Positions 31,974 to 44,077 of a stretch of DNA of 64,000 bases are shown piece by piece. The translations under genes were made by a program, and so were the position numbers. Under the pieces are notes generated by a model. That model saw only the letters and a list, made by a program, of their open reading frames with translations. It ran no database searches and had not been told where the DNA came from. The DNA comes from Takashimella koratensis (lineage: Eukaryota > Basidiomycota > Tremellomycetes > Trichosporonales > Tetragoniomycetaceae): positions 5,121-69,120 of the forward strand of contig BCKT01000021.1 in assembly GCA_003116875.1 (NCBI GenBank). Direction: 5' to 3'. The first letter of the stretch is position 1. Each line of letters starts with the position of its first letter.

Positions 31974-34418
31974 ATGCCTCCTCGGGAACGGGACCCGACG
32001 CCTTGGGCTTCAACGTCTTCACTTGCTCAACTACCACCAATATCGACGATCGAGACATGGGTTCACCTCCCGCAGGCAGTGGCCAAATGTTCGATCGCGG
32101 ACGTGTATGCGATGTGTGGCGTGAGCGAGCGAACAGAGGAGCAGGTCAGTCTGCGCTCAAGAGGTAAGTTGGACAATGTTCTAATTCACCATGCGCTCAA
32201 ATTGGTCAAAAGAGAGGGTTGAGCTTGGGTGCATAGCTGATACTGTTCTCTTTGTGTAGAGGTCTTCATGCTCAATCGATTTCCGTGCCGATCCGTTGAG
32301 ATCGTCGCGTGGGTCGCGGGTGTTGATCGTAAAGAGGGTTACATCAATCTCACCTGTAAGCCAGATTCTCCGTTACCTGCTTGCTGTATCCCTTCTGACT
32401 CCAGCTCGCAGTGGACGACGGCGACGGGGAACACGTCATCATCGCTGGCGTCCGACTTGCCGAGGTCAAACCCAAACCCTCTACCTTGCGTCAAACCTCG
32501 TCCAAGCCCACTCCCACCTGCTTCGTATCCGCGAAAGACCGCCGAGCCGCGCGTTCCGCCGCAACCGCAACCCTCAACTCCCCTTCTACGCTCCGCAACA
32601 GAGCCGCTGCCCCTCTGCCTCGGATGAAAGAGTACGCGCGCAAGGATATAGTTGTGGGCGATACGGTACGCGTAGTTGGGCGGATAGACGAGTGGTGTCG
32701 CCGCAAAGCGGGGGGTAGTAGCGAGTGGATTCGGCAGCTGGCGGTTGACGAAGGGTCGGGAGGGAGTGTTGGTGAGTAGGAAGACTGGGGTGGGACTCGT
32801 CCAATCCTCTCCGTTTCGCAGATATGACCACTGCTGATTTTGGTGCTTCCTCAGTTGTTGTGGACCAAAACGAAGAGTTCCATCACGCAGCTACCGTGCA
32901 ACGATTACACGAGACGCTCTATTCGCGTCCATTTACCATGTCTTTGGTACCTGAAGCATCCGCTCGTCACGTTGTGCCATCGCCTACGCCCCATCCTCCG
33001 AGCTCACCGTCTCGCTCGTTTGCATATACGGACAGTCTGAGTCTTGCCCCTTCGTCTGATACCGTCCAGGATGATTTTGAACCTGAAGTGAGTGTTTGGC
33101 CTCCTGTAACTTGCGGAGGGCTCGATCCATGTGATTCCCATGTTTGCATCATGCTAATCGCATCCTTGCTCGTAACCAGCTACGAAATCCCTCCAAGCTG
33201 TCGTCGTCGCAGTTGACAGACCGGACGTTCAGGCTCTACGTACTGGATCACATGACTCGGGAGACGGTCAAAGCCATGAGACAAATTTTGAACGCTGGGA
33301 CCGATATAGACGCCTCCAGAGCCTTTCTATCGGCCTCTCTTTCTTCCTTGTCGTCATCGTTTTCCTCATTCTCGGCTGCTCAGCAGATGAGTACCGACCC
33401 ACTACCACAACTTCAAGCTTTGTTTCCTGAATACCACTCCGCTACGGTATCCGCTCTACCTCGTGGTGCTCAGGGCACTGCCGCGGACTCCTCGGCGACT
33501 CCTCGCCCACTCCGACCGTCGCCATACACTCGGACTGGGCCCGCCGCATTCTCACCTAGCACCAAAGACAACTCCGGCAGCGCGCATCGAGCAACAGCGA
33601 CCCCTCCTGGTCTTTTCCGGTCCAAGGCGGAACGCGAAGCCGACAAACAGCGACAGCAGCAAGAACCCAACCACTGCCTGCCCGTCTCTGAACCGTCTAC
33701 CCTTACTCCACGCGCGACTCCCTATGCTCGACCGACCCCGCCTAGCGACAGTTCCCCTCTACAACCATTCACGACCCGTTCTCTCCTCTCCGATCCAACG
33801 CTCCTCACTCTATCTGAGCTCGTAGTGAATGCCCAAGCGAGGAGGGAGGAAAAAGCCCGTCGGCAACGAATGAAGGACGGGACCGCACGGGCGGGGGATA
33901 AGCAAGTGGAGGTGGACCGTGTTTCGCGTGGACTGGGTCGAGGGGACTGGAAGCCGACCGACGAGGAGAGGGCGCGCAAGGCTCTCCGGCTAACAGAATG
34001 GACGCTGCGCCGTATTGCCGAGGACCAAGTATTGGTCCAAGTCGAGACACCTGTCCTTTACAGCCTCTCGCCGGCCTCTTCTACCGCTCAATCATCATTG
34101 GGCTCGAGGCGAACTCGAAAGGTAACGGAAGCGGGGTACCTCCCTCTTCCACCAGAGCTCCTCCTTCCTTTGCTCCTTCCCCTATTCCGGGCCGAACGCA
34201 CTATACGGGACGGGTTGTTTCTTTCCAAGACGGATCCGCGGAGGGGCAACGGAATGACCCTCGAAGCGGTGATGAGGCAGTTGAGGGGATGGGGACGGGA
34301 CGGTCGATGGGAGCGTGTGGGGGAATGGGCGGTTGTCGATGCGATCGAGTGGGGAGAAGGAGCGGGTGTATTGCAGAGAGTAGGGGAAGAGGGGTGGTGG
34401 CTTGCAGACGGGAAGTAG
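31974..34418 (+). CDS. STN1: CST telomere-capping complex subunit STN1 (candidate)
   Basis: Five exons, 31974-32163, 32260-32355, 32412-32771, 32822-33087 and 33180-34418, give 716 residues. The N-terminal OB-fold reads AVAKCSIADVYAM, FPCRSVEIVAWVAGVDRK, EGYINLTLDDGDGE and, later, VVGDTVRVVGRIDEW. This matches the Stn1 order AKxxIxDI..M, VxxxGxVxG, (I/Y)xxTxDDGxG and VGDxVRVRG. A long Ser/Pro-rich, probably disordered linker follows. The C-terminal about 90 residues (ERTIRDGLFLSKTDPRRG ... VQRVGEEGWWLADGK type) look like winged-helix repeats. Stn1 with Ten1 and Ctc1/Cdc13 binds the telomeric 3' overhang and recruits DNA polymerase alpha-primase. Start choice is moderate; ATG 31974 is the first after an in-frame stop. 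Similarity outside the OB-fold is weak, so an RPA2-like protein is the alternative. Confidence 0.72.
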
Positions 34419-34715
34419 GGGTTGAACAGGGGTCGCCATCACCTTGGAGACCACCTTGAGTGTGCCCGAGAACACCTGATCTTGGTGCTTGCATACAACG
34501 TTGTACCGTTTAGTAATTATTGAATCATGTATCCAGGGACTGTCATAAGTAAACATGGCCTCCTTACCCAAAATCAACGGATGGCTTCGATCCATTTACT
34601 GCTTTCACCACCACCATCCACCATCCACCTCATCGTTGACTCAAACAATACTCAGCGAGCTCCGTAGCCTGTCTTCAGCCTTCTTCATACCATCTTTCAG
34701 AAGCAGCGACACGTC

Positions 34716-36605
34716 ATGCCGCCCTTCCCTTCGCGCACCGTTTTTGGTGAGTTCAGCTGCCGAGTTTGTACCTCGTCTCTTGTTTACCATGGCTCACCTT
34801 CTTCCTTTTTCGTGCTTTCTGCCCTCGCTATCGACATGATCAGTCGCGAATGTTCCATAGTAAGCGTGTGGCTACTTCGTACTGTGTACTCGTCACCTCA
34901 TCCCTCGCCGGGGGATGAGTCCGTGCAGAACTCGGACTGACTCCATTCAGCGATGTATCCGAGGAACAACTCGCGAGCGTCTTCTCTGAAGTCGGACCGG
35001 TCCAGAACGTAGAGTAAGTGTAGTGCGACAACACCCAAATGTAGAATTATCGGCGAAAGGGTGGATGGTTGTGTAGCCGCAGGAGAGCCAAGGCATGAGC
35101 TGATATACCGTCGCAGGATCAAGTTTGACCAGCAAACTGGACGGTCAAAGGGTTATGCGTTTGTTTTGTACTACGGTAAGTCCATGGGCTGCCGCGACCA
35201 TATCCCGGTTTCTATACCAAGCTCTTCAGCTTTCGATTTTCATCCTCTTCGACCTTTGGTCTCACTTGTTTCTGTGCTGAAATACCGTGTCTTCTCATCC
35301 ACAGACGACGCAACCGCGCTCTCGGCGGTTCGCAATCTCCAAGATGTCCCGATCAACGGGCGTAACCTTCGTGTCGAGGCAGCGTCCGACGACCCAGGCT
35401 ATCGGGGTGGGCCTCGTGGCGGTGGCGGCGGCGGTGGTGGAGGTGGGGGGAGAGGACCCGGTGCAGCTCTTGGACCTGGCGGGTACGGGCGAAAAGACGA
35501 TACCCCACCCCCTCTGCGCTCCTTCAGTGGTGCTGGGATGGGCGAGAGGGTGGACTTGGGCTTACTGCCTCCGGGTCAGGAAGCAGCGATGGGTCAGAAA
35601 GCGACAGACGCGATCAGTCAAACCCTTGCCGCGATCAGTCCAGGGAAGATGCAAGAGGTCATGGCGGGTATGAAGGTGAGTTAAACGCACATGAATGGGT
35701 CAAGCGAGTCGAGGAAAGAGGCTGATTCTTGATGATCAAATTTTGTGTTTTAGGACCTGATCGCAACGCAACCAGACCAAGCAAGACAGTTGCTCGCCAG
35801 CAAACCCCAGCTAGCGTATGCTTTGTTCCAAGCAATGTTGCTACTCAACCTCATTGATCCGGCTATTGCTCAGGTGAGCTGTCTGATCCTCCCCAACTCT
35901 TCCCCTTTTCCTCTTCTACCTCTACCTCTATTTCGACTCATACTCCCTTCCATCTTTGATCACGCTGACACCTATCAGCGTATCCAACCTGTGGCACCAG
36001 CCCCCGCTCCCGCTCCTCAACAACAACAAGGCTACCCTCCTCCTCAGCCTGGACCGGGCTACCCTCCTTTCCCTCCTACCCAAGCACCCTCCAGCTTCCC
36101 TCCTTACCCTCCCTCCGCACCGGCCCCCGCTCCTCAGGCAAGCGGGTACCGACCTCCTCCCCCGCTTCAGCAGCAGCAGCAGTATGGGAACGCACCGCCT
36201 CCTCCCCAGCAGCAGTACGGAGGGTACCCACCTGCACCGGCACCAGCACAACCGACTGCTATCCCTGCTTCGGCCCAGGCTCAACTCGCGCTATTGCCTC
36301 AGGACCAAAGGGTGAGTATGGGTCTCTGTCCTACTTGCCATACTTTCAAGATCAATCGTCGTTCAATTGAGCAACGCTGACGCGACTTCGTTCTCTTCTC
36401 ATGTCCTTCGGTGCACCTCGTCACTATCATACAGGACATGCTCATGCAAGTTCTCCAACTCTCGCCAGATCAAGTCAACGCGTTGGACCCTGGCCAAAAA
36501 GCTTCGGTTATGCAACTGGTAAGTGTGGCCTCTATCGGGAGCATGGAACGAGATCGTGTCGCTGATGATGAGCAGCGGCAGCAGTTCCTCGGTGCGGCTG
36601 CGTGA
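34716..36605 (+). CDS. RNA15: Cleavage stimulation factor RNA15 / CSTF64
   Basis: Nine exons, 34716-34746, 34844-34859, 34951-35013, 35117-35175, 35305-35675, 35754-35873, 35979-36311, 36435-36518 and 36576-36605, give 368 residues. The RRM (residues about 7-85) has RNP2 VFVANVPY and RNP1 KGYAFVLY. A poly-Gly linker follows, then the CstF hinge (DLIATQPDQARQLLASKPQL, FQAMLLLNLID) that binds CstF77/Rna14. Next is a Pro/Gln-rich stretch and the C-terminal helical domain (LMQVLQLSPDQVNALDPGQK) that contacts Pcf11. The protein recognises U/GU-rich elements downstream of poly(A) sites. Exon 2 is 16 nt (34844-34859) and encodes the core of RNP2; skipping it would destroy the RRM. Confidence 0.95.
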
Positions 36606-37091
36606 ACGGTTGGCTGAGGAGCGGCGGAAAGGGCGATATCTGGGTGGCATCTCAGATGAAGCCTTGGAGGCAAGACTCGGTGGTGTGAGAAGTGCAAAGT
36701 GTAGATCAGGCATCATCGTGTAGTTCATGCATGCGATAATTGCAATATTCTAATTGTTTGGCGACCACGCAGGTCTAGCGCGGGGCAATGAACGCAGCTT
36801 GGGGTCAGACCTAGCAACAGGTGCAATGACGGCGTGATGAGATACAGCGCAGTGATCAGGACGCGGCTGGGGCGCAGGTGGCATGGACAGCCGTGGTCGA
36901 GACGATGTCGGCGGACGACGCTGCTCAGTGTCCCGAGACAGTCGAAGCACCGATCGTCTGCTCCCACTGGATTTTGGATTCTGGCGCATCTCATCGCCCG
37001 CCTCTTGGAGGCGACAACAATCTCCCACCTAGCCGAACACGCATGCACTTCCCTTCGCCATATCTTCCTCGTCTCGCCTTGCACCCGACAC
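36606..37091. other. Convergent intergenic region
   Basis: 3' flanks of RNA15 and VFA1. No supported gene was found. Confidence 0.6.
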
Positions 37092-38148
37092 CTAGAACGC
37101 TCCTCTTGGTACTTGCGGCATCCCTGTCCCCAACAATCAGCTCCACCAACTCTTCACCTGACAGACGCAATCCACTCCCATTGACACAGCGACATACCTC
37201 GCGTCACTTCCCGTGCTCTAGCACCTTGCTCTCGTTTCCTCATCTCCGTTTTCCGCGTCTCAAATAGTGCCCGATGTAATGCGAATTTCCTATGACTCGG
37301 AGCTGCTGCCGGTGGGGACGATAGTGAAGGTGAAGGTAATGTCGGTGTAGTCACAGCGTCTTTATCTTTGCTCTTTTCTTTCTCCTTCTCTTTGTCTTTG
37401 TCATCACTCTTGTCGTCCTTGTCTTTGTCTTTGCCGTCCTTCTTTTCCTTTTCGGCCTTGCGTGCTTCGCGCGCTGTGTAGTCCGAGATGACTTTACGGA
37501 TGTCTCCAGGCGATGGACCGGGAGGTGGCGCAGGAGCTGCGATGGGTGTTGCGCTGAGAATGGTCAGAACATCGTCTGCTAGGTTACAAAAAGGTGAAGA
37601 AGAGAGTGGGAAACTTACAAGCCTCTGTATCCACAAGTCGAAAGTCAGCGAGGTTGTGTCAGCATCGAAATTGGTAATAGGACATATCAGAGAGTTGAGG
37701 GGTTACAGAGCTGAAGAACTCAAGATGTGGAGTGACGAAGAGACGAGGGAGAAGGTCATGGGAACAAGGACGCACGGATCGGTCAGATGGCCCTCACAGG
37801 TATACACGAAATCGTCTGCCTTCAACGTCGCCAATACAGTTTCGGTCGGTCGACGGCAAACGTAACATGGTTTGGCTGTTGCGACTTTCTATTACCGGCC
37901 GATCGAGAGAACGAGGAAAGCAAGTCGTTGTGAGGATTGAGGCCATGATGAGGGAGAATAGGGATGAGAGACCGAGTTGGAAGGAGAGCAAGGTCAGTGT
38001 AGAAAGCAACAGCGTCGGACGAGGACGACGACGACGACTACCAAGGTCGGGAGAAGAATGAGAGTTGGATCAAGGACTAAACCCGACGTACCCGTGTATA
38101 GTATACGTTCTGGAGGAGCGAAGACGGGGACGGGGACGGGGATGCCAT
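37092..38148 (-). CDS. VFA1: VPS4-associated protein 1
   Basis: Five exons, 38148-38092, 37888-37776, 37624-37619, 37553-37198 and 37123-37092, give 187 residues. The protein starts MASPSPSPSSLLQNVYYTRK. The zinc-ribbon-like CYVCRRPTETVLATLKADDF and VYTCEGHLTDPGFATP follow. A long Lys/Glu/Asp-rich coiled stretch leads to FALHRALFETRKTEMRKREQ and the terminal MPQVPRGAF. This is the Vfa1 pattern: an N-terminal C-x2-C module, a charged middle and a C-terminal helix. In yeast, Vfa1 binds the ESCRT-III disassembly ATPase Vps4 at endosomes. Exon 3 is only 6 nt (AGGCTT, 37624-37619); it supplies the A|GGC|TT that makes DPGFATP and keeps the frame. The gene shares a 157-bp divergent promoter with UPF3. 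Confidence 0.9.
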
Positions 38149-38214
38149 GGTTGCTTGGTGCTCGCTTTACGGATGGATGATGCAAAGTCGAAATTGGACC
38201 TTTGCCGCCCTTCG

Positions 38215-38221
38215 TATATAT
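38215..38221 (+). promoter_or_regulatory. TATA-like element between VFA1 and UPF3
   Basis: TATATAT lies 85 bp upstream of the UPF3 start in the 157-bp divergent spacer. Its near-palindromic sequence could serve both genes. Confidence 0.4.
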
Positions 38222-38305
38222 CTCCTTTCTTCCCTCTTCCTCCCTCCACCACCACATTCACCACCGTTCCCACCTTCCCACCTGCACCTCCGGGGCCTCC
38301 TTCGC

Positions 38306-40466
38306 ATGGCTCCATCTCAGCCCAAACCCCTTCCCCAGGCCCAGCCTGCGCGGCTCAAGTTGGTGATTCGTAGACTTCCACCCACTCTGCCCGAGAATAC
38401 GTTTTGGGCCGCCGTCGCGCCCTGGATCGATGAAGAGAAGACAAAGTGGAGTTGGAAGAGATATGTACCTGGCAAGGCGGGCGATCCGTGAGTCTTGCTT
38501 GATTCTAGGTTTGGACTGGGATTGCGGGACAGTCAGGACGTTGGTGAGGTTGGTAGGGGTGGTGGGGGTATTGAAAAGAGCTGTGTACCAGCCCAGGCGA
38601 GAGAGCTGGGAACTCGCATATGGACAAAACTGACACCGTCCCAATCGTCGTCTCCCTCCTCACCCGCCGCTCCCCCTCACCTCTTTCCTTGCCTGACGCC
38701 AACAGCTACGGAAATCGCGCAGTCTACTCTCGCGCCTACGTGCTTATGAATGACCTCGAGGGTCTCATCGCCTTCCACCAAGCGTTTGATGGCCACGTCT
38801 TTCGCTCCAAAGCTGGTGAGTTTGAGTCGCTTAGTCGCTTTATTTCCACTTCCTGCCTGTTGTTCTCATAACCCCTAGTCTCGTCTCCCAATGCTTTGTG
38901 AACGAGAGAAGTAGCTGACAAAATGGAACCGCAATCTTCGATACTTGTTCATCTACTCTGACTTGCGTACATACACAGGCGGCGAATTCCAAGCGGTCGT
39001 CGAGTTTGCCCCGGTTCAGAAGACACCAGCCAAGGCGAAGACCAAGGTCGATACGAGGCAAGGGACGATTGATGATGGTGAGTTTTGAGGCGATACTGGC
39101 CAGTATGAACGGCTAGGCTGGTTGTGACATTGCATCCTTCACCCTCGTCCCTTCTACGTTCCATCCACTAGGTGAAATGCCTTTGTCATCGGAAGAGATG
39201 TCCGCAGCTTACTTTGCAGATCCCGATTACCTGTCATTCCTCGAGACGCTGACGGCGCCGGCCGAGAAACCAGTCTTCGAGTCTGCCCGTAAGATAACCT
39301 ATCTCTATCATCTCTCAACCTCGGCCGCACACGTCTCCTACCACTTTTCACCCGCTCTCTCGCGCTCACGCTGATTGAACGTAGCATCTGTCCCAGCTCC
39401 ATCCACATCGACTCCCTTATTAGACCACTTACGTGCTCAAGCGCACACATCCTCCTCCAAATCTAAATCTTCTAAGAACGCTTCAACGGAGGACAAGCGC
39501 CGCGCTGCTGCTCTGGCTTCCATCAACGATGCTGCTTCCCGCCGTGCGCCCAAGGATGGAGGGAAAGGTGGTGCTGGTGGAGCCGGCGGTGGGGTGATCA
39601 TGGTTGCTGGCAAGGGGAGAGAGGTTTTGATTGCGCCTGCACCTACCGGGTCGGATGAGGATGAGAGGAGGAAGAAGGAAGCGGATGGCAAGGATGGGAA
39701 AGAAGGGAAGAAGAAGAGGGAGAGGAATCGGAAGGGCAAGGACAAGGAAGCTCAGGGGCAAGGACAAGGCGAGAGCGGAGAGGCCAAGGGAGTGAAGAAG
39801 GAGCAGCAGGTTAGAGGGGAAGGAGGGGAAGGTAAGGCGAAGGGGCCTGGACCGGCGAGAGCGGACAAGGGGGAGAAGGGAGAAGGGAAAGCGAAGGGTG
39901 AAGGAGGGAAAGGTGCAGGCGGGGAGCAAGGCGGACAAGGAAGTGGAGGGGGAGACCGCGGTGAAGGAGGGACCGGTCGCGGTGGGGCTCGAGGAGGTGG
40001 TGGAGGTCGAGGACGCGGTGGGCGCGGTAAGGGTGAAGGAAAAGGTGCGAGTGGGAATACCGGGGATGGCGTGGAGAAGGAGAACCAGCGAGGTCAGAGC
40101 CAGAAGCGCGATGGCGAGAGTGGCCAGGGTGAAGAAGGTAAGGGAGAAGGTAGGGGCGGTGGTACTGGAGGTGGGAGCGGGCGAGGTGGGAAACGCGGCC
40201 GCGGTGGTGGTGGTGGTGGTGGCGGAGGAGGAGGAGGGGGGCGAGACGGCTCACAGGAACGGAAAGGCGACAGGTCAGCGCGCGGGACGGTGGTCTCGAT
40301 CCTCACGCGGAACGCCGAGGGTAGCGCCAGCGGCGCAGGTGGTGGTGGTGGTGGTGGAGGTGCAAGTCGAGGCAAAGGGAGAGGTGGGCAGGGTGGGGGC
40401 GAGGCGGGTTCTGGAGGCGGGAGAGGAGGTGATATCCCACCCTCGATGGCTAGGATCGATATGTAG
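38306..40466 (+). CDS. UPF3: Nonsense-mediated decay factor UPF3
   Basis: Five exons, 38306-38487, 38706-38815, 38979-39077, 39172-39288 and 39385-40466, give 529 residues. The Smg4/UPF3 RNP-type domain (residues about 14-165) contains RLKLVIRRLPPTLPENTFWA, SRAYVLMNDLEGLIAFHQAF and EFQAVVEFAPVQKTP, and ends with DPDYLSFLETLTAP. The second half is extremely biased: a Lys/Glu/Gly stretch, then Gly/Arg-rich repeats of RGG type, ending DIPPSMARIDM. UPF3 bridges UPF2 to the exon junction complex or terminating ribosomes and shuttles between nucleus and cytoplasm. The RGG-rich tail may bind RNA and could be methylated. It is much longer than the tail of yeast Upf3. Confidence 0.92.
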
Positions 40467-41372
40467 ACGGACATTACTGGTTGAGCAATTTAGAGTCATC
40501 ATGCAGTCATGTACCTAGAACCAGCGCTCATCGGTGATACCTGTCCCTTACTTTGACTCAAACCTGTGTGACTAGCGTACGTAACCTCTGCCTGTTTTGG
40601 TTATCGTTCGCATCCAGTCGTCGAGCGCCGGATACACGCGGAAAGGCGGTCCGGGAAACCGTGACAGGAATCGTGACTTTCGGCAACTTGTCACACTAGC
40701 TTCGGTCAATTCTTCCTTCCTATCCCCCTCGTTTCGCCGCGGCCAAGACAGACGGACGAACGGAGATGTAAAAAGGCCGACGGAAGTTTCAGTATCTTCT
40801 GTATATCTCGATGACCAGACCACTCCAACCACTGTGACCACTGTAATTACTGTGACGGTCTTTGCGATTGTTCTTACTGCCCTACTGTCCTACTGTCCCT
40901 ACTGCCCTACTGTCCTATTCTCACCCTCTGCCTCTGTACATACTTTGCCAAGGACAGCCGACTCGACAGCCAGCCGTCCAGCGTTCGATTGCCGCAGTTC
41001 ACTGCTCGCCCCTCGTTTCCGTCTCGTACCCTTCTACCTCCTCGCCCTGTTCCTCGGCAATCTTCATCGATCTCCCCTTTGGCACCAGACACCCGCCAAG
41101 CGTGACATCGGTAACTTGTTCCGCAGTCGATCGCTAGATGCCGATAGCCCACGTCTCCGTCTCCGTCTCCGCTTTTTGCCTAACTTGAACCCTCTGCCTC
41201 CCTCCCCTCCCCCTCCCCCTCCCCCTCCCCCTCTCCCAACCATTCTTTCCCCCCACTCTGCGCTCTTCCGTTTCTCCTCTCTTCCCCTCACCCACCCCCT
41301 CATCCATCTACACTACTTACCTCGCCCCCTCTTCTCTGTTCAAGTCACTGCTCACCCCGACCCACTGTCACA
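40467..41372. other. Intergenic region upstream of the carboxylesterase
   Basis: These 0.9 kb include a (CCCCCT)n-like tract at about 41201-41235 and ACTGCCCTACTGTCC repeats near 40880-40915. The frames are low-complexity; no gene is supported. Confidence 0.6.
41201..41235. repeat. Imperfect CCCCCT tract
   Basis: Repeated CCTCCCC/CCCCCT units lie in the pyrimidine-rich leader of the carboxylesterase gene. Confidence 0.85.
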
Positions 41373-43851
41373 ATGCCTGTCGCTCAACCCACCGACATCG
41401 CTCCTGGCAATATGACTGCGGACCAACTATCTCTCCCCACTTCCGCCCGCGTCTCCACGACCACGCGGTTTGGGCGAGTCACAGGTGGACGAGTTCGGAA
41501 CGGCTGTCAAGTGTTCCTTAGTAAGCCTGGCCTCCCAGAGCCCCGGTCCCCCAGAACCCCAGAATTGGAGCGCTTGCTATGACTACTTGAAACTTGATGA
41601 CTGACACTGACTCAGACGTGCCGTACGGTCTCGACGTACCGAGGTGGACGAACCCAAAACCTCTCCCTGAGGGTTACGCGTACGACGACAAGGAGTACAC
41701 CGTGGACGGGAAGTACTGCGCCCAGCCTGGTCGCGAGTACACTCTTCAAAGTACGTCGAGTCATTGCCAAGTGGAGATAGACGCACACGGATGCTCATTT
41801 CACAGTCCCCATTCGTGACCGGCTCGGTCAAGGAACTCCCAGTGAACACCCCTTCTTCGCCGACATCTACGTCCCTTCCTCAGTCCCCTTCTCTCCACCC
41901 ATTTCATCCTCTCCCTCTCCCTCGAGCCCACCTACCCCGCTCCTCCCCGTGCGGGTCTTCATCCACGGCGGCTTCCTACAATTCGGCAGCACCTCGGGCC
42001 AACACTACAACCAACAGTTCTTCGCTTCGGAGCACGATAACGAGGTCCGCGTCCTCCTTGGCCATAGGCTGTCAGTGCTAGGGTTCATGGCTGCGGACAT
42101 GGACGGTGTACAGGTGGAGGGGAACTATGGGTTCAAGGATTGTTGGTTGGGTTTAGAGTGGGTGAGGGAGAACATCAGCGCTTTTGGAGGTGAGCAATAT
42201 GTAGGCCAAGAGGAGAAAGTGTTGACGCAGGGTAGGCGACCCGGAGCAGGTTCATCTCAGCGGGCTCAGCGGTGGCGCTCACGTCGTACATCAACTCGTG
42301 CACCGCGCTGCCCAACTATCTCCCAACAAGGTGCGCTTGACTTCTCACCAGCTCCCGTGCTACGTGGCTCTCCCACTTTCCCCCAGTCTAGCTCTAACCA
42401 ATGGGCCATGCTAACACGCTTCCTCGACCTGCCTTTAGGCCCCATTCATAACCGCCCTCCTTAAATCCAACGCGATCTTGACCGACCCAGTCCCTCCCTC
42501 TCTCCGTCCCACTTCTCAATTCACCCACCTCTGTTCTCTCCTGAGCATTGACCCCCATTCCCCCACGGCCTTGGACCAACTACGTGACACCTCGTCGATC
42601 CCGACCAAGCGGCTGATCGGTGCCGTCCAGAATATGGGCGCACTGAGTACCTTCCGTGGTACGGTCGGAGCGGACGGGTGGGGCAGGCAGGATCAAATGG
42701 AGTATCAGAGGTCAGGAGAGATGGCCAGGGATCTGATCCGCGCCGGTGTAAAATGTATAATCGTCGGCGACGTGAGAGACGAAGTGAGTGGTAAAGACTC
42801 TCAGGCAGTGTACACCCACTGACCATGGACTTTGATTCAGGACTTTTTCTACAAAACCGTCCACCCGTGCAACAACGCAGAGGACGTGCTTGACAACGCG
42901 GCAAGGTATTACCCTCGCGAGATGGCCAAAGCGCTTGTCGATTCGTATCCGGCCCTTCCTGAAGGTGCCAGTTCGATCGAGTGTGATCGGCGGATGGGCA
43001 GGGTGAGTCTGACCACACGATCGAGGGTGTTTAGATCACCTCGCTGTTTCGCCTGATACCTGTGGTCTCTTATCGTTTTGGCTTCGGTCTGCTCCGGCCC
43101 GATCCGGCTGTCCTACCTTTGATTCAACACAGCTGACGGTCTTCTTCAGGTTCTAGCAGACGGCCAAGTACACTTGCCCGTCCGCCTCCTCGCTAAAGAC
43201 CTCGTCAAAGGCGGTATGCCCGTCGTTCGCTATACTGTCGAATACGTTGCCGAGCGCTTTGATACACAAGGTGAGTCGATGTTGATATCGGCGATTGTCT
43301 CAAGTTGTGTACAAACAGGCAAAGGGGAGGCCTTTGGAGACGGGGATGAATGACCGTATCCCGTCTTCCTTTGGATCAAAGGTAGTTGAAGGAGGTTACG
43401 ACGACGGTTTAAGCTCGTGCTGTGTAGCAAGGGCCAGGTTGACAAAGGGAAAGATGAAAGGGCAGGCATTCAAAGGGGGATCTTGCAAGAGACCGGTCAA
43501 GGCTTCAGAGAGGTGGTGAAGGACAAAGACGGTCGAAATGGAGAGTTGTGCAATGTTGACTGACGTGAAATAGGTTACGTATCACACGGTACCGATCTGG
43601 TCTTCCACCACCTCCGCTTATCGATGCTCACACCGACCGAAACCCAAGCGGCGTTGGCTTTTCGTTCAGCGTTGGAGAAAGCTATTGAACCAGCGCTTTC
43701 GACAATGAGGTCTGGTGAAGCGTATGAACAGAAAGGGGAAGAGGAGATGTTGGTCTTTGGGAATGATGGGGAGACGAAGTGGGTAAAAGATTGGAGGTGG
43801 CCGACATTAAGAGCGGCAGAAGGCGCTGTTCGGCCGAATGTGTTGGCGTAG
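41373..43851 (+). CDS. Type-B carboxylesterase / lipase-like hydrolase
   Basis: Eight exons, 41373-41520, 41616-41750, 41806-42189, 42236-42330, 42439-42783, 42841-43002, 43150-43270 and 43574-43851, give 555 residues. Family blocks in order: GRVTGGRV, VPYG, PVRVFIHGGFLQFGS (oxyanion hole HGG), EGNYGFKDCWLGLEWVRENI, then FGGDPEQVHLSGLSGGAHVV. The nucleophile motif is GLSGGA instead of the usual GESAGA, with Ser kept and Glu replaced by Leu. The catalytic His lies in GYVSHGTDLVF. There is no signal peptide, so it is probably cytosolic. The substrate is unknown. The second-position Leu is unusual, but small hydrophobic residues occur in some fungal members. Confidence 0.88.
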
Positions 43852-44077
43852 GTGACAAAGAGAGGATAAGCGAGGAAGGTTGAGATAAGCCGACTATAAA
43901 CTAGACAAATAGATTGAAATAGAAAAGTAGAATGTGTTTTTGCGTTGTAAAACCAATGCGGCCGTCTTAGCCCCCATGGTTACGAAACGAGTAAAGAAGC
44001 AAAGAGTTCCACTCGCATTGTCTATACAATTCTTGTTCCTGGAGACAAACACCGCCATTCGTAACTGTCTAGGTTGG

